Of a stretch of DNA of 64,000 nt, positions 48,615-61,600 are shown piece after piece. Each line of letters begins with the position of its first letter. Position 1 is the first letter of the stretch. Both the position numbers and the translations under genes were made by a program. The stretch is from assembly GCF_965363235.1 (NCBI RefSeq), contig NC_134847.1, positions 56,204,439 to 56,268,438 on the forward strand, given 5' to 3'. This DNA comes from Mytilus galloprovincialis. Taxonomy: Eukaryota; Mollusca; Bivalvia; Mytilida; Mytilidae. The notes beneath the pieces were generated by a model. It worked only from the letters and a program-made list of their open reading frames with translations. It had not been told where the DNA came from and ran no database searches.

Positions 48615-49304
48615 TAATGCTTGTAAGCAGTAAAGTAGCAATAAAATCATTTGTGAAATAAAGTATGTTATAAGTATTATGGTGTTTTATGAAAATCGAA
48701 CATTTTATTTTAAATTTAAAAAAAACAATTGTTGGCTTTATATATTTCTATATCTGCTTTATCTATATCATTCTGCAATTCCTTAGCGTTTAAGGTATAG
48801 TACTTTAAGCTGATTTTCTTAAGTTTTAATTAATCATCCTTTTATTAATCTTATTTGTCTTAAAGTGAAATGTCACAAAATCATCTGGCTTTTGCATTTA
48901 CATGTACATTTACGACAAAGCAAAGAGGTTATATTGGGCAGTTATGGTAAATATAACATCGAATTTAGTAAAACAAGCTATATACATGACAGATAGAAGA
49001 CAAAAAAATGTCAGATATAATCTTTTAAAATCATGTTTTCTGTCTTTTATACAGTACGATAAATAAAATACCAAATTTCTTACAAAAGCATTAACAGATC
49101 GAATTTAGATAAGTTGTTTTATCGATGCCAAATATATTGAACAATATTAAATCAAACACACTTAAAAAGTTAAAATACAGAACGTTTTTTAGAGTTAAAT
49201 AGTGGGACCTGTCTGCACTAATGTAATAAAAAAAAACTCGTATTGTTCTACCTATAATATCTACACAATTTATAAGGTAAATGTCATTCTGTTTTATTTC
49301 AAAC

Positions 49305-49669
49305 TTAAGCATCTGCCTCGTCTCTCATTCTCAGTTTTATGTTCCTAACTTCAAGTTCATCTGAAGAGTCGTAGACAGGATTCTGTACACCCTTCTTCAT
49401 GAAGACCTTGACATCCATTTCTTCATACAGAGGTGGTTTTTCATCTCCCAAAACGTACTTTGGTGGAAGTTTCATTCCACCGGTTTTACCGTAAGATGGA
49501 GGAGGAGTTCTGGGTGGAGTTGCAGTTGAGTAGATAGCATTGTCATAAGCATTTTGTTCATTTCCATTTTGATGGGCATTCTCTTTTTTCTTCAGCCGAC
49601 GACAGCACATTGCTGTTAGAATAATTGCTATGATAAGAATCAATACTGCCAATACACCAATCACGGGCA
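49305..49669 (-). CDS. C last exon: membrane helix and tail
   Basis: Acceptor TTTTGCAG, helix LPVIGVLAVLILIIAIILTA, then CCRRLKKK. The tail has NAYDN, PPPSYGK, PPKY, PPLYEE and NPVYD at the same spacing as gene B, diverging only in the last 20 residues. Stop TAA at 49305. Confidence 0.9.
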
Positions 49670-52600
49670 CTGCAAAATAGATTTTTTGGTATTTTATTGG
49701 ATATTTGTCGTGCATATATAATTTTGATCACTTTAAATTAATATTTTTTACAGCCCCCTTTATGCAAATAAGCTTAATAATTAGTGTACTGAAATTTGGT
49801 GTTATATAAATGGTTTAATTACACTTTGGTTACTACGGTTTTTGTTGGGAATTCGTGTTTCTCTGTCTTTTGTTTTCTGTGTTGTGTTTTTTTTTCTGCC
49901 ATGGCGTTGTTAAGTTTATTTTCGTTTGGTGAGTCTGAATGTTCGTTTAAAATCTGGTACTCATTATGTATTTTTAACTTTGCAAGTCTGTATTCTTAAG
50001 CTGTAAAGTACAATAAACAAAAACACGATGAGAATGAAAGAAATTCTCGTTTCAAGTAGCAACACAAATCAACTTATTTGGAAAATATCTTTTAATAAGC
50101 GACAAAACAAAATAACCGATTAAATCAGCTCTAAATCTTTAAGAATGGCACACGAAAGAATTACTGTTTTGTGTATTAAAATTTAAACTGGTACGTAAAG
50201 TCAATTGGTTTGTGTTCAGAATTTCAGACTGGTCTGTTTTCATAGAAGAGAAAATCAAAGTACCCTGATAGCCTTGAATAAACGACAGACCCTTTTCTAC
50301 AATCTCTGATCTATAAACGGAGACCTTTCCATACTGCAAGTGGCATGAGGTCTGTTTCAAACTCTTATAGTAATGATGAAAGTCTTTATTGATTTGACTG
50401 GTATAATTCGACCAATACAAATGACATTCGGACCGTTTATCAAATCTTAATTGTGCATTATTTGTTATATATATATATAGTCTGTACTCAATCTTAAAGC
50501 TCTAGTTCGATCGTTTTTTATACATATTTATACACTACACATATATGCAACATTCCAAGTCAGGAACATAGCGAGATTTAAACACAGAAACGGTGATTAT
50601 GCAATCGGTCGGCTCCTTTCGTTTATTCAAATCTTTTTACAGGTAAACTCTCGACAGAGATTTGATTTGTGCAATTAGAACCCTTGCTTTCTGGGAGATT
50701 TGAGACCATGTGATTGTATGTGGTTTGTATAGTTACATCTAAATAGTGTTCTCTAGATAACTTGTATTTCAAGATTGATTCTAATGACTAGAATGCAAAA
50801 AGTAAAACCAGAAAAATTACTAAACTCCAAGAAAAATTCAAGACGGAAAATCCCTATTTAAAAGATGATAAAACATCTAAAGCTCAAACACACCAAACGA
50901 GTGGACATCAACTGTCATATTCCTGACTTGGTATAGTCATTCTGTTATGTGGAAAATGGTGGATTAAACCTGGTTTTATAGCAAGCTAAACCTCTCACTT
51001 GTATAACAGTGGAATGCAAAGTTCAATTTGTATTTGATTTTGACTAGAAAACTATTAGACCACTATCGTGTCAAATCTTACATATAATCATATCTTTCTT
51101 ATTTTCTTCATCGTCTCTCTTCAATTGATTAGGCATAGTCGGATCGGATGATCCTACAAAATAAAATCAAGTTTGAATATTGTTTCGCATAAAGAATAAT
51201 TAAACCTATGATATGATTTATATACAATTTGAAAAAAATTAAGCACACATATTTAGATCAATTGATCGAAAATTATTATTTAGAAGATAAATACATAAAC
51301 TATTTTCTTTTGACATATTGTCAGAAATGTTTTGTTCGGAAAAATCAGTATTAGGCAGGTTAATATGTTAATATGTCTATTGTATATCTTAGAAGTTGCC
51401 TTATGTAACAATTGAATGATAGAATTTATTTAAAGGGATACAATAAAATTGGAAAACCATAATAATCAATAAAATATTAATTATAAAAAAGAAGATGAGG
51501 TATGATTGCCAATGAGATAACTCCCAACAAAGAGACAAAATGACACCTAAAATTAACAGCTATATGTCACCGTACGGCCTTCAGCAATGAGCAAAGCCCA
51601 TATCGATAATATGTCGATAAAATTCGTTACCTCTCTTATAGACAGCTACGAGGAAACGACAGGCCGCGACATTACCCTCGTGATCAACAGCAACATACAT
51701 GAGCAGATGTGAGCCTTCTGGAAATTTGCTATTGTTTTCATAATCAGAAATAAAATTTTCTTTTTTTATGCCAACGTTGTCTGAAGCTTCTGGTTTGTCC
51801 CAGCTAATAATTTCGTCCTCAAATGCAGATATTTCTGATGGACATGTGCTGTACATTGGTGGATGATTGTCTGCAAGTATAAGTATAAATTATTTGAGAG
51901 TATACGTCACTGAGACAATAATTTAAATAGCACAAAATATGATATAAAAAAAAAAGCGGAAACGTATCCCTTTCACAAATTCATACATAGCCGACAACCA
52001 AAGCGGTGTGATAGTTCGACAACGTCTAACATTTTTGAGCCAATTGCGTATTGATATTTTTACTTTGGTGTACCAATAATCGAGAATTGCCCAAAACCCA
52101 TTTTTCAAACACAGGATTCTGACTGACTACTTGACATTCAAAACTTATTCTGAACAGAGCTTTGGTGTTTGTTTCAGGCTGCTGAGACGGATTATTATAT
52201 CAGACATTCCGCTATCATGTTATTGATAAAACTTTTTTTTGCATAACGTATTCTCATCAATTGATGTTACCATTTACCAATTGTAATGTATAATGTTCAA
52301 TAATTATAAAACAAAAAAGGAGATGTGAGGGTATATGTAATTATGAAAGCACACACAACGACAAAATGGTGTTACAAAAACAACAAAGATTGAAAATAAC
52401 TAAACTTCCCAATTTACCGGATTTGAGCACCGGTAAACTACCGTCGCCTTTTATCGTATAGCAATTGACATCAAATCATCATTTACTTCCATCAAGATAA
52501 TGATGACATATATATTCATATCTATGGGTAAAATGTATATGAATAATAAAAAATCTACAAAATTCATATCTGACCTATAAATACAGAATTTCCAGTCCAG

Positions 52601-55600
52601 TTTTGTATAACGAATGTAATTCCTAACGAGAATGTGTCCAAAGTACACGGATACCCCACTCGCACTATCCTTTTCCATGTTCAATGGACCGAGAAATTGG
52701 GTAAGAATCTAATTTGGCATTAAAATTAGAAAGATTATACTATAGAGAACATATTTACTAAGTTTCAAGCTTAAATTTCATCAAAAACTATCTTGACCAA
52801 AAACTTTAACCTGAAACTCCCACTTTCATTTTCTATGTTCAGTGAACCGTGAAATTGGGGTCAAAAGTCTAATTTGGCTTTAAAATTAGAAATATCATAT
52901 CATAAGCAACAAGTGTACTAAGTTTCAAGTTGATTGGACTTCAGCTTCATCAAAAACTACCTTGACCAAAAACTTTAACCTGAACGGACGCACAGACGAA
53001 CGGACGGACGAACGAACGGACGGACGAACAAACGAACGAACGAACGAACGGATCCACAGACCAGAAAACATAATGCCCCTCTACTATCTTAGGTGGGGCA
53101 TAAAAATCTACATTTAAATTCGCAATTGTTGAATATTAACCGTCTTTTGTTTAGACCTATAACATAAAACGTATTTTAACAACATTTAAACTTACCGACA
53201 ACATGAACTGTAATGTGACATGATGCAAACCGTCCATACTGATCTGGGGGATGAGACTGGGCTGTAATAATATGAATGTTTTTGCCGCAAGAGCAAGGAA
53301 CAGCCTCGATAATTTCCTTGGAGTATTGAATCTTGTATGTTTTTCCAGAATTGTCAACCACAGTCAGGTTCACAGATCTACGAATGTCAATAAACTTTTC
53401 TCTGTGGGTATTGATAATCAGTGTACCACTTGGACAATGTTTGAACGATGGTCCTGAAAATAAAAATGTCTGCAATGTAAGCTTGGTTTACCTTTTTAAA
53501 GTCATATGCCTTATCTATGACAAATTTTCTTAATTAATTTCAATAATTTATATTGTGCTCCCGTTTTACTATTAAAAATTAAACAAAAACAAAAATCTAC
53601 ATTTCAATCGGAAATGTCATCCCCTCATTGATAACACATAAAATATGATATTCATCATGTGGACGATTAATTGTATAAAGCAGATATTTCTACATTTGGC
53701 ACACAAAGTTATATCAATTTTATCAATTCAACACTTAGATAACTTCAATATACACGTATATATGCACACATGTACCTCACTAAGCAGATATTCTGTGAAT
53801 TCAATAAACTGTGATTATTGCTTAAAAGTTTAGTTTTGCTAAACATGTGTTACACACACACACACACACACACACAAATGAGCAGATAGTTATGTAGATG
53901 AAAAACACGCGAGGGTACCGTTTTGTATGTCTTAGAAATTAACGATGAAGCGGTACCAATTATAAATACAACTATTCCACTGTTATGTAAGCGCATTAAA
54001 CAAACACTTCAGTAAAATAGACTTAGAATTCCAAAATTATTTTAATTCATTTGAAATACTCGATGTTAAAAGCCAGTGAAAATCCGTGACGTTGTTACAT
54101 AAACAAAAATAAGGTATTGATATTTTCATATTAAAACATATATTTCTTAATTCTTATTGTAAAGCCTGAACCACTCTGTGAAACAAACATTTAACTACGA
54201 ATAGTAAGTACTTCAGTAAATTTGATTTAACAAGACAAATGCTAACTGATGATACCCCTGTCCAAATACTTGACGGAAAACAGAAAGTCGGTGAGTGATA
54301 AACCTGAAAACGTATCACACGGTATACCCGAATAATATAAACTCCGAAACCAAATTTCAAGAATCCTTGTAATGTAGTTTCTGAGAAAAATGTGACGAAA
54401 AGTTCAACTTGGATGTCATGTGTAAAATGGTGTAATTGTTTGGTAAACAGGAAGTTGTTTAGTGGGGAATCTAAAAATGCATCACATGGTATATCCGACT
54501 CATAAACACTGAAACTAAAGGAGTAGGTCCAGTAAGACCCCTTTTTGGCCCCAAAATATAGCAGTTTTACAAAATTGTTAAAATGTAAACTTTTAGTCAT
54601 TCATTGGATAGTAGAAAGGTTCTGCTACATAAATATGGGCTCTTTTTGCCAATACAATGCACATATATTGAGAACTAGCACCATTAATTCATGCTAAATT
54701 ACTGAAATCTTTACAATTCCAGCATTTTAGTTAAATTTTAGACGGTTTCTGTGTAAAACGAAAGTGGCCGCATTCGTGTTCATCCAAAATATTGAAATGG
54801 AAGTTGTATTTAATGATAATACATAACATATATAAAGATTGAGGATGAACACGGTTGCGGCCACTTTCGTTTTTGACAAAAACCATCTGAAAAGTGACAT
54901 TTTTTCGCATATTTGGTAGATTTCTCATATTTGAGCCAGAATCGGATCGTTTTTAATGACTAAATAAGTTAAAATCTTTCACATAAATTAATTGCATCAT
55001 ATGAAATAAGTGTTTAAAAAGTGGTCAAAATCTTTCGTCAGATGAAACTGAAATTTGAGGCCAAAATCGGTCCTTACCGGACCTACTCCTTTCAGAAATC
55101 CTTGTAATGTAGTTCCTGAGAAAGATGCGTCGACAAATATTCATTGGATGGACGAATGGACGGACAAACAGAGGTAAAACAGTATACCCTAACTTTTTTC
55201 AGCGGGGTTTTAAAATGTCAATGATAACAGAATGTAAAAGAATGCTCAATTTGAATAAAGTGAACGCTTTAAAGCATTAAACCATAATTATAAACATGTA
55301 TGTTAATGCAAATACTATTCATGTCTCCTTTACAACATGAGAGAGAGGAAGAGAGGACGAGAGACATATGTTAAATTACTTACCAGTATTTGGAGGAAGA
55401 GTAGGTCGAACAGTCGTTGGTGGAGGTGTTGTGTCTAAAAAAAGAAACAATTTGTTTAGAGTAACAGACAAGGCAAAGACTCCAGATTATTGAAACTTTA
55501 TTTTGGTATTCATTTGGATAGAGCAATAATTAATGTGAACAAGATCTGACCATACCAATTGAAATATTAGTATAAGCTTTAAAAGGTGTACTAAGGATAC

Positions 55601-58600
55601 GATTAAAATTTAGACAGACTTTCTAATACTAATACTGTCTGGTTGCTTATACTAAGTGTAAAGCATGCTAAATACAGAACATAAATTCAAATTGATTATA
55701 TAGCATTTAAAAGCAGCAAGAAAAAATAAATCAGTCATAGTTAGATGACTTGAATAATCGTCATCTCAAGCTTACCATCACACACTGGACAACACTGTCC
55801 TGGAATCATTTTGGGATTTGCACAGTACACACAGGCTTCTGTACGACATGACCAATCTAAATATCCTCCATACTGGTATTGGCATACGCATGTTTTACAA
55901 TCTGTTTGTTTAATGGTGCTCATGTGCTGGTATTGTATACCATTGAAGGAGCATGTTGATGATTTAGGTGTAGTTGGGGCTGGTGTGGATGTTGCTAAGA
56001 GAAAAAAAAAAAGCAAAGCAAACAAGGTGCATATTATTGAAGCAACTTTCAAACAAGCCAAGTGTAGTCAGTTTATTTAGTACAATAACTTTAGTTAAAA
56101 AACTATGGTATCTGATCAAATAAAATTATTGAAACAATCCGAGCAATAAAATAATTTTTAATTTGAATAATTTGTTTTCTGTAGGAAATATAAAATATGT
56201 GAGGATATAAATCGTTTGCAAAGACTGTAAAATACAGTCACAAAAGTTTCTGAAATGACAAACTTTCAATTGTTTTTTTGCAGATAGTAATTTACCAGGG
56301 CAAACAGGACAGCATTGACCCGAGATTTTGACTGGATTGCTGCATTTCGGCTGTTGACAATCGTTAATCATGCAACTCCAGTTTGGTTTTTGTCTGTTCC
56401 TCGAAAAACAGGTACACATCATGCAGTCTGTTTTCCAGATATTGTGACCCAAGGGGTAAACTTCTCCGTTATATATACAGCTTTGACTGACTTTCGTGGG
56501 AGCTGGAGGTGTGGTAGTTGCTATCGAGACAAAGTAAACATTTACACAGATGTCTACATAAAGGTTTGATATCGTTCAAATTAACATTCATAGATAGCAG
56601 GATTGAATATTTTTATATGCACCAGAAGCGAAGAGCAAAAGGTTGAAGCATGCGTTCTTTAAAGTGCAGAGAAGATGGCTATGATATATGAAGTCTCTAA
56701 AGATAATTAAAGGATACATTGATTATCTGACATTACGGTATGGTTTCTTCTTACAGTTACAATGGTCTTATTTACTCAAATTTTAAATATATTGGAATAG
56801 AAAAACCTACTTTTGCATGTACATATTGGACAACCCCTCTCATCAGTTTGAAATCCATTTTCACAAAACATTTTACAAATGGGTCCACATTCATCTGGTG
56901 GTTTATCTACATTGATATAAAAAAACACTTTTGATAAATGAATATAAACATACTTGAGTTACAAATTGTACAACCCTTTCTCATCCATTTAAAGGATTAG
57001 ATTAAGTGTTATAAAAAAAAGTCATACAAAGCGCTAGTGTCAATTATTGCGAAACAGCAAGAAATTTGTATTTCCGAAGACCAAGTCAATCAGTTATAGT
57101 TTTGTGGGGATCAAAATTGAAAAATCTAAACTCAATATCAACACTAAAGACTTCAGAGACAACATACAAAGGTGGCTGAATTTGTGATAAGTCTAAAGGA
57201 ATAGCCTTGCAATTGAAATCAAATCATCATTTACTTCCATCTAGATAATTATGACATATATATTCATATCTATGTTAAAAATATATGAATTATAAATAGT
57301 CTACAAAAAACCATGCCAGGCCTATAAATATAGAACTTCGATTCCTTATTATGAGTTTTGTAATGGTTTCTTATGCAACTCCATTATGGTTTCTGTCCGT
57401 TCCTCGAAAAACAGGTACACATCATGCAGTCTGTTTTCCAGATATTGTGACCCAAGGGGTAAATTTCTCCGTTATATATACAGCTTTGACCGACTTTCGT
57501 GGGAGCTGGTGGTGTGGTAGTTGCTATCGAGACAAAATAAACATTGACACAGATGTACACATAAATGTTTGATATCGTTCAAATAAACTCATCATAGATA
57601 CCCAGGACTAAATTTTGTATATACGCCAGATACGCGTTTCGTCAACAAAAGACTCATCAGTGACGCTCGAATCCAAAAAAGTTAAAAAGGCCAAATAAAG
57701 TACGAAGTTGAAGAGCATTGAGGACCAAAATTCCTAAAAGTTTTGTCAAATTCAGCTAAGGTAATCTATGCCTGAGGTAGAAAAGCCTTAGTATTTCAAA
57801 AATTCTAAATTTTGTGAACAGTTAATTTATAAATATAACCATATCAATGATAATTCATGTTCATAAATACCAGGATGGATTTTTTTTATATGCATCAGAA
57901 GCGAAAAGCAAAAGGTTGAAGCATGCTTTCTTTAAAGTGCAGAAAAGATAGCTATGCTATATGAAGTCTCTAAAGATTATTTAAGGATACCTTGAGTATC
58001 TGACATTACGGTATGGTTTTTTCTTACAGTTACAGTGTACTCATTTTACTCAAATTTGAAATATATTGGAATAGAAAAACCTACTTTTGCATGTACATAT
58101 TGGACAACCCCTCTCATCAGTTTGAAATCCATTTTCACAAAACATTTTACAAATGGGTCCACATTCATCTGGTGGTTTATATACATTTATATATATATAA
58201 AAAAAACATTTGATAAATGAATATAAAGAAGATATATATGAAGACCAAGTCAAGTCAGTTAAAGTTGTTTGGGGATCAAAATTGAAAAATCTAAAACTAA
58301 ATATTAACACTTAATACTTCAGAGACAACATACAAAGGTGGATGAATCTGTGATAAGTCTAAACACTTAAGGAATAGCCTTGCATTTAGACAGATGTACA
58401 CATAAAGGTTTGATATCGTTCAAATTAACATTCATAGATAGCAGGATTGAATTTTTTTATATGCACCAGAAGCGAAGAGCAAAAGGTTGAAGCATGCTTT
58501 CTTTAAAATGCAGAGAAGATAGCTATGATATATGAAGTCTCTAAAGATAATTTAAAGATATCTTGTATTAATTTTATTATTTTATATTTGACTTTCGTAC

Positions 58601-61600
58601 ATGTTATATTAATGAATTGAAACTCTGTAGTTGATTTATGCCATCAAATCTTTGATTGTGTGAACACCTCTATTGATTTAGTGTTTAAGTGCTTTAGTGT
58701 CTTATTTTAACAGGTAATGCATTCAGCTATTTACCATGTAACATAAAAGTGCTTTATTAATTTGAGTAATGTGTACGCATACATATATGTTCCTTGTAAA
58801 TTATCAACTTAAATAATGCGCATGTATGCAGCTATAAAGCATGCACATTATTCACTTGAATGATATACATGCAAACAGCTATGGGCTATGCCATGGAACT
58901 TTGCTCATATATTTTATTTGATATGAACCATGTGCATTATTAACTTCAGTAATATGTACGCAAACAGCACTGTGCCATGTCCATTATAAAATTAAATAGG
59001 TATCAAGATAAGAAAATATATTGATTTAAGCATATATGTCCTATAACAGACTAGTATATTCCATTCCCTCTTTTTAATTTCAAGTTGCCGAGTTTTGTCG
59101 AATGTGTTCCAATAACAACTTTGCTGTATTTTCAAAATCAGACCAAACATTTAATATATCATTTATCTTTGAAGTTAATTCTTTATGAATTTTCTAATCC
59201 AATTATAATATACTTTTACCAATTTTGGTTATGTGATTTACACATTTCATTTAAAGGACATAAGGTGTTCACAAAAGTGTAAAGACGATACCAATTTCTG
59301 GCTCACTATTCGACTACTCCAGACAACATGATCTTTGTGGTGTATTACATTTATACAAAACATTATATAAAAATGTCCAAGGGGATTCAGTTCATTCATT
59401 GTCAAGCATTTCACAAGTGTATATAGTGCAGTGACATCTAATTATAATGATTTATTGTATTCGTTTCCGACTATAGGATATGATTCTTGTCTGAAGCAAT
59501 GACCACTACAACTCTTCAATGATACATAAAAGGGGGAGAAAGATAACAAAACTTGAAGAAATAAAAAGAGGGATTTTGTAAGATATAACTTATTTTGTTT
59601 ACCATCACAAACAGGACAGCACTGCCCGGGAATATACTTCTGTGATAAACATGTAATTTGAGGACAATCAACAATTCTACATGTCCATTCCGGATTTTGT
59701 TCTCCAATTTTAATACAAATACAAGGGTTGCAGCTATCTGTGCCGACCTCAGACCCTTCTGGATATTCAATTCCTTCCTTTGTACAAGTGTTACGTGGAG
59801 GACTAGTGGTTGTTGATGGGGCCTTTGTTGAAGGAACATCTATAATTAAAATAAGAGTCTAGCAAAACAGTTTTTTTTTATACATATAGTGAACAATATA
59901 GTGGTAAATTGAGTAATGTCAAAATACGAATGAATCTTTGCTACATAAACATTACAAAATGCTTTAAAAAATCTGTTAAGGGTTATATCAATTTAAGTCT
60001 TATCAAACAATTTCATTATGACAAGCGCTTTGATTTATTATCGTCAATTAATCCTCTCTTTATACATTTAAGGCGTCCTGGTGCAGGTTGTAATTAAATT
60101 GTTGTTGTTAAAATCACTGGCTTCCAGCTGAGGACTAAAACCAATTTTCTTATTTATAGTCAGTTTGAACAAAACTAGAATGTTTCCTTTAAGTTCGTTT
60201 CTCAACACAAGTTTGTTAAGTATTTTTATTAAAATATTTTGTGTTTGACAAAACTTATCAAGTCTGTCTTGATCCACAATTTGTTCACAGTCGGAATGTT
60301 CGGATGAGAGCTTGACACATGGTGAAAACACTGCTTTATTGTTGAAAACCCATGTTGCAGTGTTGGCTACTTTTCTATGTGTATTGGTTGTTATCACATT
60401 GACGTATACTTTACACCCTTTGTAGTTATATACATGTCTATACGGATAACTTTTCCCATAAACACGAAAACCCCTAATCTCATCTTATTTCCACGTAATG
60501 CTTTTTGTCGCTTTATTTTTCTTAAGTAATCTTTATTCGAATTGTGCTTTACTCAGACCACAATGTTCTTGCCATTATGATATTGTATTTGTCGTATCTG
60601 CGTTCATCCTCTGAGGGCATTAGATTTTCGGAGGAGGGGAAGACATTTTATGGAAATGAATATCTTTACCTGTTATGTAAAAATAAATTATGTCGACAAC
60701 ATGAAACTAACTATTCTGGAACACAAAATATAGAACATAATTGTGAACAAAAGGGAATATGCATAACAATGTGTATTTGTGTAATTAATATATCTATATC
60801 CATTTGTTCCCCTTTCCATAAGCAAGCATATGATTATAGTTAATTAGCAGAGAAATAATTTGTTATTGGTATTGTGTCTGTTTTCAAATTCAATCAAAGA
60901 AACAAATTCCACCTTAAGAAGGGTATTAGTTATATATTATTAGTGAATAATGTTATCTTGCAACGTTAGAATATGTTCTACAAAGAATATTATTCACGCT
61001 GTAACCATTGATTTATTCCCGATCTTCTGTTATTTATCTTCAATTTAAACATCGGTAAATTATTGTAGCCTTAATATTTTGTATATCAAAGCTTGATTAA
61101 CTATTCAAAACAACTTATTTTCACTGTTTACTTCACAAACACGAAGCTTTATTTGCTCTGGTCGATAGTTATGAAAGGTACTAGGATTATAATTTAATAC
61201 GCCAGACGCACGTTTCGTCTACATAAGGCTCGTCAGTGACGCTCAGATCAAAATAGTTATAAAACAAAACAAGTACAAAGTTGAAGAGCATTGAGGACCC
61301 AAAATTCCAAAACGATGTGCCAAATACAACTTAGGTAGTATATGCCTAGGATAAGAAAATCCTTAGTTTTTCGAAAAGTTAATAGTTTTGTAAACAGGAA
61401 ATTGATAAAAATGACCATTTCCAATCTTCTTGTGTAAAACACAAGATACAAGTACTGTTAGTATAAAACCACGTAGCCAGGGTATTCGAGAGACGAGCCC
61501 CAATTGATTCAATATTTATAAAGACTATTAAAGTTGAGATTGAAGTTAAAGCTTCGTGAACCCAAATACCCCCCCCCCCTTTTTTTTTGTCTTCTCAAAC

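Larger units (their letters stand above)
44764..49304. other. Intergenic DNA between genes C and B
   Basis: Contains the retrozyme dimer (45023-45724) 260 bp upstream of gene B, a foldback (46095-46265), a reversed R3 copy (48080-48260) and TA microsatellites. No coding exon supported. Confidence 0.5.
56297..58560. repeat. Tandem duplication of a two-exon block of gene C
   Basis: Unit 1 (56297-57190) and unit 2 (57365-58380) share both exons and introns. A third partial unit (58385-58560) repeats only intron sequence (GCACCAGAAGCGAAGAGCAA). An R1 copy was inserted into unit 2. Confidence 0.8.

Noticed and set aside
50139-50420. 93-residue open frame in a gene C intron
   Set aside because: Has some HYR-like phrases (CHLQYGKVSVYR) but lacks the CP start, the D-x-x-GN motif and splice sites.
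54247-54290. CTGATGA followed by GAAAA, possible hammerhead
   Set aside because: No pairing for stem II or stem I; the core words occur by chance in a repeat.
54154-54600. 148-residue open frame, minus strand
   Set aside because: It overlaps an interspersed repeat and the edge of an inverted-repeat element, with Phe/Leu/Val-rich residue use typical of non-coding AT-rich DNA.
58129-58145. CTGATGAG in the antistasin exon
   Set aside because: Coding sequence (TDE codons). No GAAA or stem II follows.
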